Positions 15,753-24,164 of a stretch of DNA of 44,481 nucleotides are shown one piece after another. The translations under genes were made by a program, and so were the position numbers. The DNA is from Pseudomonadota bacterium. Its GTDB lineage: Bacteria > Pseudomonadota > Alphaproteobacteria > Rhizobiales > Rhizobiaceae. The notes under the pieces were generated by a model, which did not search any database, was not told the DNA's origin, and saw only the letters and a program-made list of their open reading frames with translations. The number at the start of each line of letters is the position of its first letter. The first letter of the stretch is position 1. The stretch covers positions 1 through 44,481 of the forward strand of contig JAEWPB010000023.1 in NCBI GenBank assembly GCA_023399465.1, in the 5' to 3' direction.

Positions 15753-17395
15753 TCTTTGGCAGCGTATCGATCAGGGAAGCTGAGGGAACCATCCTCGCCC
15801 ATGCCGTGAAACTGGACGGCGGGCCCCGTCTTCCGAAAGGCCATCTCATCACGCCTGCCGATGTCCGCGCCCTGGAGGAGGGCGGCCTGCGTGAGCTCAT
15901 CGTCGTGCGGCTGGAGCCCGGCGACATCATGGAGGACGAGGCCGCGACCCTGCTCGCCGGAGCGATCGCGCCGGATCACCTCACGTTCTCGCAAGCCGCC
16001 ACCGGCCGGGTCAACATCCATGCCGCGGTCAACGGTCTGTTCGTCGCCGATAAGGATCTAGTCGATCGCCTGAACAGGATCGATCCGGCGATCACGCTTG
16101 CCTGCCTTGACGATCACAGCGCGGTTCATGCCGGCGACATGGTCGCGACCTTCAAGATCATCCCGCTGGCGGTGTCGGCACGAAAGATCGAGGCTGCGGT
16201 CGAAACCCTCCGGGCAGGCACCTGTTTCGAGATCAAACCCTATTATCCCCGGCTGGTGACATTGATTGCTACCGAACTGCCGACGTTGAAGCCGCAGGTC
16301 ATGGACAAGACAAACCGGCTGCTGGCCCAGCGGCTGCAGCCCTCGGGCAGCACGCTCATTGACGAGATCCGCGTCCCCCACACGGCGGGTGCCGTTGCCG
16401 GTGCAATCCGCGACGCACTTGCCGGTCGCGACGGCGGCGAGCGGATGGTCATCGTTTTCGGGGCTTCGGCGGTTGCGGATTTTGACGACGTCATCCCGGC
16501 GGCGATCCGGCTTGCAGGCGGTACGGTGGATCATGTCGGCATGCCGGTCGATCCGGGCAACCTGCTGGTGCTTGGACGCGTCGCCGACGTTCCGGTGATC
16601 GGCGCGCCGGGTTGCGCGCGCTCACCGAAGGAGAACGGGTTTGACTGGATCCTCAACCGTATTCTCGCGGGCGAAAACCCGACGCGCGAAACCATCACCG
16701 GCATGGGTGTCGGCGGGTTGCTGATGGAGATCGCGACCCGACCGATGCCGCGCGAAGCCACCGAACTGCTCGGGGAGACAGCTGTGCCGCCGCTCAGGCT
16801 GGCGGCGGTCCTGCTGGCGGCCGGCAGGGCGAGCCGCATGGGTGGCGGCGCACACAAGCTGCTTGCCGAATTCGACGGCGTGCCGCTGATCAGGCGGTCG
16901 GCCGCAGTCGCGATCGAAGCCGGGATAAAGCCTGTCATCGCCGTCACGGGCTACCGGGGCGAGGACATCGCCGGTCACCTTGATGGAATGGATGTAACGA
17001 TCGTCGACAATCCCGACTATGCGAGCGGCATGGCAAGTTCGCTGATCGCGGGGATTGCCGCCGCAGATGCCGGCGGGTCCGATGGCGCGCTGGTGCTGCT
17101 TGCCGACATGCCGGGAGTTTCGGCAGCCAACATCGCGGACATGGTCCGGGCGTTCCGCAAGGCCGGGGGCAAGGCGGTGGTCCGCGCCAGTGCCGGCGGC
17201 CGGCGCGGCAACCCGGTCATCCTGCCGAGGGCAACCTTCGACGCGGTCATGCGGCTTGAGGGCGATGTCGGCGCGCGGGCAATCATCGAGACCTCAGGCC
17301 TGCCCGTTATCGACGTCGAGATCGGCGAGGCCGCACGTCTCGACGTGGATACGCCGGAAGCGGTTATCGCTGCTGGCGGGGTATTGAAGGATTAG
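15749..17395 (+). CDS. MoeA-like / MocA-like fusion (molybdenum cofactor enzyme)
   Basis: A 548-residue two-part enzyme. Residues 1 to about 340 are a MoeA-like molybdopterin-binding region: it opens with EAEGTILAHAVKL and contains VIVFGASAVADFDDVIPAAI and GVPGC-like APGCARSPKENGFDWIL. Residues about 350-545 are a MobA/MocA nucleotidyltransferase: LAAVLLAAGRASRMGG followed by HKLL, then VIAVTGYRGEDI, NPDYASGMASSL and LLADMPGVS. MocA makes molybdopterin cytosine dinucleotide, the cofactor of CO dehydrogenase and related bacterial hydroxylases. Context with CoxD, CoxE and split XdhC supports that role; CTP rather than GTP as substrate is inferred. Confidence 0.9.
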   Translation: MIFGSVSIREAEGTILAHAVKLDGGPRLPKGHLITPADVRALEEGGLRELIVVRLEPGDIMEDEAATLLAGAIAPDHLTFSQAATGRVNIHAAVNGLFVADKDLVDRLNRIDPAITLACLDDHSAVHAGDMVATFKIIPLAVSARKIEAAVETLRAGTCFEIKPYYPRLVTLIATELPTLKPQVMDKTNRLLAQRLQPSGSTLIDEIRVPHTAGAVAGAIRDALAGRDGGERMVIVFGASAVADFDDVIPAAIRLAGGTVDHVGMPVDPGNLLVLGRVADVPVIGAPGCARSPKENGFDWILNRILAGENPTRETITGMGVGGLLMEIATRPMPREATELLGETAVPPLRLAAVLLAAGRASRMGGGAHKLLAEFDGVPLIRRSAAVAIEAGIKPVIAVTGYRGEDIAGHLDGMDVTIVDNPDYASGMASSLIAGIAAADAGGSDGALVLLADMPGVSAANIADMVRAFRKAGGKAVVRASAGGRRGNPVILPRATFDAVMRLEGDVGARAIIETSGLPVIDVEIGEAARLDVDTPEAVIAAGGVLKD

Positions 17396-17397
17396 TG

Positions 17398-17715
17398 ATG
17401 GACAATGCCGCAATCGAGGAGATGTTCCAGGCGCTTGGTCCCGTTACCATCAGGCGGATGTTCGGCGGCAAGGGGATCTATCACCAGGGGCGCATTCTCG
17501 CCCTTGATATGGGCGACGAAATTCTGCTGAAAGCCGATGCCGAAAGCGCTCCTGAATTCCGGGCAGCCGGCGCACGGCAGTGGACATATGAGGGCAAGAG
17601 CGGAAAGCCGGTCGCCATGCCTTACTGGTCCATCCCTGACGATGCATTCGATGATCCCGACATCATGGCCCGTTGGGTGCGCCTCGCCTATGAGGCAGCT
17701 CTGCGAGCGAAATGA
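17398..17715 (+). CDS. TfoX N-terminal domain protein
   Basis: A 105-residue protein with the TfoX/Sxy N-terminal domain (PF04993): FQALGPVTIRRMFGGKGIYH, LALDMGDEILLKADAES, PEFRAAGARQWTYEGKSGKP and the closing DDPDIMARWVRLAYEAA. The C-terminal TfoX domain of gamma-proteobacterial competence regulators is absent, as is usual in alphaproteobacteria, and the function of the single domain is unknown. The ATG at 17398 is 2 bases past the stop of the cofactor fusion gene (a GTG at 17395 is also possible), so it is the last gene of the maturation operon by arrangement, not by known function. Confidence 0.88.
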   Translation: MDNAAIEEMFQALGPVTIRRMFGGKGIYHQGRILALDMGDEILLKADAESAPEFRAAGARQWTYEGKSGKPVAMPYWSIPDDAFDDPDIMARWVRLAYEAALRAK

Positions 17716-17780
17716 CGGCTTGATGCATGGGGAACACGGCGCAGGTCTCCGCATTGTGCGGCACGCATCTGCAATCTTGA

Positions 17781-17799
17781 TGAAATCTGCTAGATTTCA
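17781..17799. promoter_or_regulatory. candidate operator upstream of the PLP enzyme
   Basis: A perfect 7-5-7 inverted repeat, TGAAATC-TGCTA-GATTTCA, lies 38 bases before the start codon at 17838, in the only AT-rich part of the 122-base gap. This is the size and place of a dimeric regulator site. No regulator is adjacent to name. Confidence 0.45.
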
Positions 17800-17837
17800 C
17801 GCTGTTATCGGTGAGCACTTCCCTGAGGAGACGGGTC

Positions 17838-19121
17838 ATGATCGCACCCCACACCCCGAAGACGCATATCGGCAATCACAAGCTCCATCCGGAAACCCAG
17901 ATGCTCAGCTATGGCTACGACCCGGAACTGTCCGAGGGAGCCGTGAAGCCGCCGGTGTTCCTGACCTCCACCTTCGTCTTCAGATCCGCCGAGGAAGGCC
18001 GCGATTTCTTCGATTTCGCCTCCGGCCGGCGCGAACCGCCGGAAGGCACCGGCGCCGGACTGGTCTATTCCCGCTTCAACCAGCCGAACAGCGAGATCGT
18101 CGAGGATCGCCTTGCCTTGTATGAGCAGGCCGAAAGCTGTGTACTGTTCTCCTCCGGCATGTCGGCCATCTCGACGACGCTGCTCGCCTTCGTCCGTCCT
18201 GGTGATGCGATCCTGCATTCCCAGCCGCTCTATGGTGGAACGGAAATGCTGCTGGCGAAGACGTTTGCCAATCTCGGCGTCGCCGCGGTCGGCTTTACCG
18301 AGGGTGTCGATGACGCAGCCGTACGCCAGGCTGCCGAGGTGGCGATGTCCAAAGGGCGGGTCTCGATGATCCTGATCGAAACGCCGGCCAATCCGACCAA
18401 CAGCCTTGTCGATATCGCAATGACGCGCCGGATCGCCGACATGATGGGGGAGATACAAGGCCATGTGCCGCTCGTCGCCTGCGACAACACGTTGCTCGGG
18501 CCGGTCTTCCAGCGGCCGCTGGAGCATGGCGCCGACATCTCGCTCTACTCGCTGACAAAATATGTCGGGGGCCATTCGGACCTGATTGCCGGGGCGGCGC
18601 TCGGCTCGAGGGCGGTGATGAAACAGATCAAGGCCCTGCGCGGAGCGATCGGCACGCAGCTCGACCCGCACTCCTGCTGGATGCTCGGAAGATCGCTTGA
18701 GACGCTGTCGCTGCGGATGGAGAAGGCGGATCGCAATGCCCGCGCGGTCGCGGACTACCTGCACCACCATCCCAAGATCGAAACCGTCCACTATCTGCCC
18801 TATCACGATCCGGACTCGCCGACGGGTCGCGTGTTCGCCGCGCAATGCAGCGGCGCGGGATCGACGTTTTCGTTCGATATCCGCGGCGGTCAGCCCGCTT
18901 CCTTCCGGTTCCTCAACGCGCTGCAGGTCTTCAAGCTTGCGGTCAGCCTAGGCGGCACGGAGTCGCTTGCGAGCCATCCGGCGACGATGACCCACTCCGG
19001 CGTGCCAGCAGACGTCCGTCAGCGCATCGGCGTGTTCGACTCGACGATCCGCCTTTCCATCGGTATCGAGGACCCGGACGATCTCGTCGCCGACCTTGCA
19101 GTGGCGCTCGATGCGGCATGA
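17838..19121 (+). CDS. cystathionine gamma-synthase family PLP enzyme
   Basis: A 427-residue fold-type I PLP enzyme of the Cys/Met metabolism group (PF01053). Key motifs are YSRFNQPNSEIVEDRLALYE, the SSGMSAIS phosphate-binding turn, QPLYGGTE, ETPANPTNSLVDI, the aspartate in ACDNTLLGP and the PLP lysine Lys241 in SLTKYVGGHSD, with SLGGTESL near the C-terminus. The start at 17838 is fixed by GAGGAG at 17825-17830; an upstream ATG (17811) is less likely. Whether it is a gamma-synthase, gamma-lyase or sulfhydrylase cannot be decided by eye, so no symbol is given. Transcribed alone behind a candidate operator. Confidence 0.92.
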   Translation: MIAPHTPKTHIGNHKLHPETQMLSYGYDPELSEGAVKPPVFLTSTFVFRSAEEGRDFFDFASGRREPPEGTGAGLVYSRFNQPNSEIVEDRLALYEQAESCVLFSSGMSAISTTLLAFVRPGDAILHSQPLYGGTEMLLAKTFANLGVAAVGFTEGVDDAAVRQAAEVAMSKGRVSMILIETPANPTNSLVDIAMTRRIADMMGEIQGHVPLVACDNTLLGPVFQRPLEHGADISLYSLTKYVGGHSDLIAGAALGSRAVMKQIKALRGAIGTQLDPHSCWMLGRSLETLSLRMEKADRNARAVADYLHHHPKIETVHYLPYHDPDSPTGRVFAAQCSGAGSTFSFDIRGGQPASFRFLNALQVFKLAVSLGGTESLASHPATMTHSGVPADVRQRIGVFDSTIRLSIGIEDPDDLVADLAVALDAA

Positions 19122-19152
19122 AGTAGGTGAAGCAGGTATTGGGGAGAAGCGG

Positions 19153-19575
19153 CTAGCGCAGTTCTTCGTCCATGAGATGGGCGATGGCGGCCTGCGTGAA
19201 GGCAGAGAGGGGCTCGGGCATCTCGTTTCGACCGAACCAGCCGAAATCGGAAAGCTTGTCGGGTTCGACAAGCGCGGGTTCACCGGAAAAATCCTCGGTG
19301 ACGTAGATCAGCGAGATCCAGTGCTGGCCGTCGGCCTTGATGATCTGCTCGGTGGCGCAAAGGAAATCGATGGCACCGATGGCCAGTCCGGTTTCCTCGG
19401 TCGCCTCGCGTCGAGCCGCCGTTTCCGCCGGCTCCATGTGGTCGACCTTGCCGCCAACGATGTTCCAGAATCCGGCTTCAGGCGCGTTGCGGCGCCTGTA
19501 GAGAAGCAGCTTGCCGTCCCGCAGGATGGCAAGGCCCGTACCCAGTCCGGGGAAATCGATGCCTGGCTTGGCCAC
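19153..19575 (-). CDS. Nudix hydrolase
   Basis: A 140-residue Nudix protein that would hydrolyse a nucleoside-diphosphate-linked substrate. The Nudix box is complete: Gly42, Glu48, then Arg56-Glu57 and Glu60-Glu61 in REATEETGL, within GGKVDHMEPAETAARREA. The start is taken as GTG at 19575, one base after the helicase stop (TGA-C-GTG), which gives MAKPGIDFPGLGTG and tight coupling; an ATG at 19599 would overlap the helicase gene and add an unconserved tail. Substrate unknown. Confidence 0.88.
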   Translation of the reverse strand: MAKPGIDFPGLGTGLAILRDGKLLLYRRRNAPEAGFWNIVGGKVDHMEPAETAARREATEETGLAIGAIDFLCATEQIIKADGQHWISLIYVTEDFSGEPALVEPDKLSDFGWFGRNEMPEPLSAFTQAAIAHLMDEELR

Positions 19576-19576
19576 G

Positions 19577-21085
19577 TCAGACCTTGGCGTTGGCGACAAT
19601 CAGCATGAAGGCGGGGATGTCGTCGCCGAAACCGACCGGCGTCGGGCCGTCGTCGCGATCGCGATTGTAGCGGTTGCGACGCTCGCGATTGTCGTCATTG
19701 GCTGGGTTGGGGCGCTGATGACGCTGTGCGTTCTGCGGCTTTTCTGCTGCCTTGCGCTCGGTTTTCACACTGTCGCCCTTTGCTGCAATAGGTGCTTCTG
19801 ACACTTCGACTTCTTTATCCCATTCCTGGGTGTCCGATTTATGACTGGACTGGCCCCGGCGCGAACGTCCGCGGTCTCGATCCTTGTCCTTGTCCTTGTC
19901 CTTGCCCTTGCGCGGCTTGGAGCTTTCGAAGCTCTCCATCGGTGCGGGAAGGTTGGAAAGATCACCGTTTTCCCATTCGATCTTCTGAGCGATCAGTTTC
20001 TCGATCGCGTCGAGATGCTTGGTGTCGGCCTTGGTGACGATGGTAAAGGCACGGCCGGAACGTCCGGCGCGGCCGGTACGGCCGATACGGTGGACGTAGT
20101 CCTCGGCGTGAATGGGAACGTCGAAGTTGAAGACGTGCCCGACGTCGGGCAGGTCGAGCCCGCGGGCGGCAACGTCGGACGCGACGAGCAACTGGATGTT
20201 TCCGTCACGGAAATTCTGCAGCATCGTCGTGCGCGAACGCTGGTCCATGTCGCCATGCAGCGCGCCGACCGAGAAGCCGTGGCGGTCGAGCGACCGGAAG
20301 AGGTCTGCGACGTCACGCTTGCGGTTGCAGAAGATGATGGCGTTCTTCAGATCGTCCTGCGCCCGGATCAGATCGCGCAAGACAGCGCGCTTTTCGTAAT
20401 CCTTGTTGTGCGCGGCGACCAGGCGCTGCGTCACCGTCGTCGCGGTCGAGGAGGGCTTGGCCACTTCGATGCGCTCCGGATTCTGCAGGAAGCGGTCAGC
20501 CAGCTTCTGGATTTCCGGCGGCATGGTCGCCGAGAAGAACAGGGTCTGGCGGGTAAACGGGATGAGCTTGGCGATTCGCTCGATATCCGGAATGAAGCCC
20601 ATGTCGAGCATGCGGTCGGCTTCATCGATGACGAAGATCTCGACGCCCGTCATCAGCAGCTTGCCGCGCTCGCAGTGGTCGAGCAGGCGACCCGGCGTGC
20701 AGATCAGGACGTCCGCGCCGCGTTCCAGTTTGCGGTCCTGCTCGTCGAAGGAGACGCCGCCGATCAGGAGCGCGATGTTCAGCTTGTGGTTCTTGCCGTA
20801 CTTCTCGAAGTTTTCGGCAACCTGGGCCGCAAGTTCGCGTGTCGGCTCGAGGATGAGCGTGCGCGGCATGCGCGCCCGGGCCCGTCCCTTTTCCAGCAGC
20901 GTCAGCATCGGCAATACGAAGGATGCCGTCTTCCCGGTTCCGGTTTGCGCGATGCCGCAGATGTCGCGGCGCTGCAGCGCTGGCGGGATGGCTCCGGCCT
21001 GGATCGGTGTCGGGGTCGAATAGCCGGCATCAGCGACTGCGGATAGTACTTTCTGGCTCAAGCCAAGGTCAGCGAAGGTGGTCAA
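19577..21085 (-). CDS. rhlE: DEAD-box RNA helicase, RhlE type
   Basis: ATP-dependent RNA helicase of 502 residues, cytoplasmic, acting in RNA remodelling (ribosome assembly, decay or cold adaptation in this group). All core motifs are present: Q-motif FADLGLSQKVLSAV, Walker A AQTGTGKTASF, PTRELAAQ, TPGRLLD, DEADRMLDMGF, SATMP, and HRIGRTGRAGRSG. After about residue 370 comes a low-complexity basic tail with KDKDKD, RDRGRSRRGQ and RERRNRYNRDRDD, probably an RNA-binding extension. The tail is encoded partly by hexanucleotide repeats. The start matches the family opening MTTFADLGLS. Confidence 0.93.
   Translation of the reverse strand: MTTFADLGLSQKVLSAVADAGYSTPTPIQAGAIPPALQRRDICGIAQTGTGKTASFVLPMLTLLEKGRARARMPRTLILEPTRELAAQVAENFEKYGKNHKLNIALLIGGVSFDEQDRKLERGADVLICTPGRLLDHCERGKLLMTGVEIFVIDEADRMLDMGFIPDIERIAKLIPFTRQTLFFSATMPPEIQKLADRFLQNPERIEVAKPSSTATTVTQRLVAAHNKDYEKRAVLRDLIRAQDDLKNAIIFCNRKRDVADLFRSLDRHGFSVGALHGDMDQRSRTTMLQNFRDGNIQLLVASDVAARGLDLPDVGHVFNFDVPIHAEDYVHRIGRTGRAGRSGRAFTIVTKADTKHLDAIEKLIAQKIEWENGDLSNLPAPMESFESSKPRKGKDKDKDKDRDRGRSRRGQSSHKSDTQEWDKEVEVSEAPIAAKGDSVKTERKAAEKPQNAQRHQRPNPANDDNRERRNRYNRDRDDGPTPVGFGDDIPAFMLIVANAKV
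19881..19910. repeat. hexanucleotide tandem repeat in the helicase gene
   Basis: Five tandem TCCTTG units (the last is CCCTTG) inside the C-terminal tail of the helicase. On the coding strand they encode Lys-Asp dipeptides. Units of 6 keep the frame, so slippage would lengthen or shorten the charged tail without breaking the gene. Confidence 0.8.
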
Positions 21086-21246
21086 AGGGAAAACTGTTCC
21101 GTTCCGGTTCGGGCGAACGCTTCTGAGTGGGCGCGCAGTTGCGTGCTATAACGAAGCGCGGCATAGTCGCAAAAAGCTGGGAAGTCAAGGAAACCAGCGC
21201 GGTTCGGTGTCAGAAACGTAAATCTGGACGATAAAAACCGAACGTT

Positions 21247-21264
21247 CCACCGCATTTACGGTGG
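21247..21264. other. hairpin in the gap upstream of the helicase
   Basis: A perfect 6-6-6 inverted repeat, CCACCG-CATTTA-CGGTGG, lies in the 246-base gap between the M23 peptidase (ends 21332, minus) and the helicase (starts 21085, minus). On the minus strand a TTTTT run follows 10 bases later, so it could be the peptidase terminator or part of the helicase leader. The rest of the gap shows nothing I recognise. Confidence 0.35.
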
Positions 21265-21331
21265 CGCCGTAGCAAGTGCAAGGGCGAAAACCACAAAAAT
21301 ATTGCAGCGCGGCCAACGACCGGGCCCGGCT

Positions 21332-22618
21332 TCACAGGTAGTGGCTGAGTTTCAGGCCGGCATTGAGGAAGTGTATCGGGTCGACCGCACGCCCGTCGCG
21401 GCGAACCTCATAGTGGATATGCGGTCCGGTGGAGCGACCGGTATTGCCGGATAGGCCGACGAGATCGCCGGTGGAGATCTTGTCGCCGACCTTGACCAGA
21501 ATTCGCGACATGTGGCCGTAGCGTGTGGTCAGACCCTGGCCGTGATCGATTTCCACCATGTTGCCGTAGCCGCCGGAAAAGCCGGCGGTCGTCACCGTGC
21601 CGCTTCCGGTCGAACGCACCTCGCCGCCGACGCCGGAACGGAAGTCGATGCCGGCATGCATTGCCGGCCGACCGAGAAACGGGTCGGTCCGGTTGCCGAA
21701 ATAGCTGGTGATCGGCTTGTCCCGGGCCGGGCTTGCGAAGGGCAGGGTCTTTGCCGTTTCGCGTGCTTCCTCGAGACGAAGGAGCGCCTGGTCGAGATTG
21801 TCCAGCGACGCTTCGAAGGCGTCGGCCGGCTGCGGGTCGACATAGGGGCCGCCGACGTCCATGTCCGCGGCCGTGCTTGTGGCGGCCGCTTCGATCTCTA
21901 CGCCGGAGCGGGCAAGGATCCTCTGGATGGCATCGGCGGTTTCCTCGGCTGCGCCGGTGATGTCACGGATACGCTGGTACTGCTGGCGCTCGATGTCTTT
22001 CAGCGAGAGCGTCACCTTGGAAAACACGCGGTCGGCATGGTCGGCAACGGTTTCCCGCACCGGAGCATAGGCGAGCAGGGGCGTGTCGGTTGCGGTCGGC
22101 GCGCCGCGGTCGCCGAGCAGCCTGTCGATGGCGCGAAGACCGCCCGACATCTCGGCTCGGCTGGTTTTTTCGCCCGGGGCGATGACCGGGAGCGGGGTCC
22201 GCTCGGTCAGTCCGGAGTTTTCCGCACGCTCGACCAGCGACCCCAGGCGACCGTCGCGCGAGGTCAGCGCCATCTGCTGTTCGAGGAGCTTCTCCACCTT
22301 CTCTTCGACGACCTGCTGATCGAGCAGTTGCCGGGAGGTGACACGGTCAACCTGTGCCCGTAGCGCCGAGATCCTGTCCTCGTATTCGTATTGCATGCGT
22401 GCCTGCCGTGCCATGGTTGCACCGATCAGGTCGTCGCGAAGCACGAGATAGGAGGTGGCCACGAGGTAACCGATGGCGAACACGCCGGCGAAGCCGACTG
22501 CAACAGCAGTCATCCATGGCCGGACCGTCATGTGACGGACTTTTTCTCCGGAGGCGAGGATGAGGACGTGCTGCGTCGCGCGTTTTCCGAATACCCGGTT
22601 CGGCGTTCCACTTTTCAC
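21332..22618 (-). CDS. M23-family peptidase, inner-membrane anchored
   Basis: A 428-residue envelope protein: a basic N-terminus, one membrane segment at about residues 35-58, a periplasmic coiled coil (about 75-130, ending near KLLEQQMALTSRDGRL), a variable middle part and a C-terminal LytM/M23 domain from about residue 300. The zinc site looks complete: HAGIDF (first His and Asp), the histidine in RYGHMS and HIHYE. It could cut peptidoglycan cross-bridges or activate amidases. It is monocistronic as far as spacing shows, 106 bases from the DUF455 gene. Substrate is inferred from the fold. Confidence 0.92.
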   Translation of the reverse strand: MKSGTPNRVFGKRATQHVLILASGEKVRHMTVRPWMTAVAVGFAGVFAIGYLVATSYLVLRDDLIGATMARQARMQYEYEDRISALRAQVDRVTSRQLLDQQVVEEKVEKLLEQQMALTSRDGRLGSLVERAENSGLTERTPLPVIAPGEKTSRAEMSGGLRAIDRLLGDRGAPTATDTPLLAYAPVRETVADHADRVFSKVTLSLKDIERQQYQRIRDITGAAEETADAIQRILARSGVEIEAAATSTAADMDVGGPYVDPQPADAFEASLDNLDQALLRLEEARETAKTLPFASPARDKPITSYFGNRTDPFLGRPAMHAGIDFRSGVGGEVRSTGSGTVTTAGFSGGYGNMVEIDHGQGLTTRYGHMSRILVKVGDKISTGDLVGLSGNTGRSTGPHIHYEVRRDGRAVDPIHFLNAGLKLSHYL

Positions 22619-22724
22619 GTTCGCTCTCCCTGATGCCGTGCCTTAGGCAATACGAGTCGCGAGCGATTACATACTTTTAAGGTTAATGGAGTGTTGATTG
22701 CCGGCGCGTGCCGGCGACAACAGG

Positions 22725-23552
22725 TCAACCACTGCTGGTGGCCGTGAGCGATCGGTAGAATGATGGCGTCAGGCCGGCTTCGGCCCGGGCGATGTCATTG
22801 AAGGGGGCTTTCAGCGAGCCGCGGAAATTGGCGCGGACGAGTTCCTGGAAGGTTCGCGACGGATCCTTGCGCTCACGGGCGCAAAGGAAGCGGAACCACT
22901 TGGCTCCGATGGCGACGTGGCCTTTTTCGTCGTTGTAGATGACATCGAGCACGGAGGCACTTTCGTGGTCGCCGGTTTCCACCATCTTGGCCTGCAGGGA
23001 CGGCGTGACGTCGAGGCCGCGGGCCTCGAGGATCAGCGGCACCACGGCGAGCCGGGCGGTGAGGTCGTTGCGGGTCGAATGAGCGGCCTGCCACAGGCCG
23101 TCATGGGCCGGCAGGTCGCCATAGTCTGCGCCGAGCTCGTTCAGCCGCTGGCGAACCATGCGGAAATGCTTGGCTTCCTCGAAGGCCACCTGCATCCAGC
23201 CGTCATAGAACGAGTTCGGCACCGGCCCGGTGGCAAAACGCGCGACGATGTCGAGCGCGAGGTCGACTGCGTTGAGCTCGATATGAGCGATGGCGTGGAG
23301 CAGGGCGATGCGCCCCTTCAGCGTATGGAGCGAGCGCTTTTCCATCATCCGCGGCGGCACCAGTTCCGGTTTTTCCGGCCGTCCGGGCCGAACCGGCAGC
23401 TCGGCATCGAGCGGTGAGCGCAGCGAAAGCCGGCGCTCGAACCAGCGGGTGGCGGTTTCCTGCGCAAGCGCGGTCTTGCGGTCGAGGTCGGATTCGCGGA
23501 TGGCGTCGATGGCGCCACCGCGCAACGAGGTGATCTTGAATTGCTGGGTCAT
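22725..23552 (-). CDS. DUF455 ferritin-like protein
   Basis: A 275-residue protein of the DUF455 family with a ferritin-like four-helix fold. Candidate di-iron ligands are seen in ALLHAIAHIELNAVDLA, FEEAKHFRMVRQRL and YNDEKGHVAIGAKWF (Glu...ExxH-type pairs on separate helices). The function of the family is not established; iron binding or an oxidase activity is inferred. It starts 11 bases after the stop of bcp, so peroxiredoxin and ferritin-like protein share one transcript. That pairing suggests a role in peroxide or iron stress. Confidence 0.88.
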   Translation of the reverse strand: MTQQFKITSLRGGAIDAIRESDLDRKTALAQETATRWFERRLSLRSPLDAELPVRPGRPEKPELVPPRMMEKRSLHTLKGRIALLHAIAHIELNAVDLALDIVARFATGPVPNSFYDGWMQVAFEEAKHFRMVRQRLNELGADYGDLPAHDGLWQAAHSTRNDLTARLAVVPLILEARGLDVTPSLQAKMVETGDHESASVLDVIYNDEKGHVAIGAKWFRFLCARERKDPSRTFQELVRANFRGSLKAPFNDIARAEAGLTPSFYRSLTATSSG

Positions 23553-23563
23553 GATCTGGCGGG

Positions 23564-24040
23564 TTATTGCTTCTCGAGGTTCCTGACGGCGGCGAGCACG
23601 GCTTCCGCGTGCCCGGCGACCTTCACCTTGTTCCAGACTTCGGCGATCTTGCCTTCGGCATCGATGAGGAAGGTGGTGCGCTCCACACCCATGTACTTCC
23701 TGCCGTACATGCTTTTTTCCTTCCAGACGCCATAGGCCTCAAGCGTCGTCATGTCCTCGTCCGAGGCGAGGGTGACGCCGAGGTCGTGCTTCGCGACGAA
23801 CTTGTCATGGCTTTTGACCGAATCGGGCGACATGCCGATGAGGGTCGCGCCCGCCTTGTCGAACTCCCCCTTCAGTGCCGTGAAGTCGATGTTCTCGGTC
23901 GTGCAGCCGCTGGTGTTGTCCTTCGGATAGAAGAAAAGCACGACAGGATGGCCGCGCAACGCCGAGAGTTGCACGGTCGAGCCGCCGTTCGCCGGCAGCA
24001 TGAAATCGGGCGCGTCGTCGCCGGGGCGCAATTCTGCCAT
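23564..24040 (-). CDS. bcp: thioredoxin-dependent peroxiredoxin, Bcp/PrxQ type
   Basis: A 158-residue peroxidase that reduces H2O2 and organic hydroperoxides. It starts MAELRPGDDAPDFMLP and has the peroxidatic Cys46 in YPKDNTSGCTTEN, with the conserved proline-threonine region altered (DNTSGC). The resolving cysteine found five residues later in E. coli BCP is missing (isoleucine), and no other cysteine is visible, so it must work as a 1-Cys enzyme with an external thiol. The start at 24040 fits the family; the frame is open much further upstream without conservation. Followed 11 bases later by the DUF455 gene. Confidence 0.95.
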   Translation of the reverse strand: MAELRPGDDAPDFMLPANGGSTVQLSALRGHPVVLFFYPKDNTSGCTTENIDFTALKGEFDKAGATLIGMSPDSVKSHDKFVAKHDLGVTLASDEDMTTLEAYGVWKEKSMYGRKYMGVERTTFLIDAEGKIAEVWNKVKVAGHAEAVLAAVRNLEKQ

Positions 24041-24164
24041 GTGGATACCTTTCTTCCGTCGGTATTGTCCTGAATAATGAACTTGCTCCTTATAGAGCGG
24101 TGGCGATAATCGTCCAGCGGCCGATAACGGGTAATCGGAAAACCAATGGAGATCGACGCGCGGG

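Noticed and set aside
17749..17761. CCGCA-TTG-TGCGG repeat after the TfoX-N gene, like the arms of the Lrp-type operator
   Set aside because: Spacing differs by 2 bases and no promoter elements overlap, so the resemblance is probably chance.
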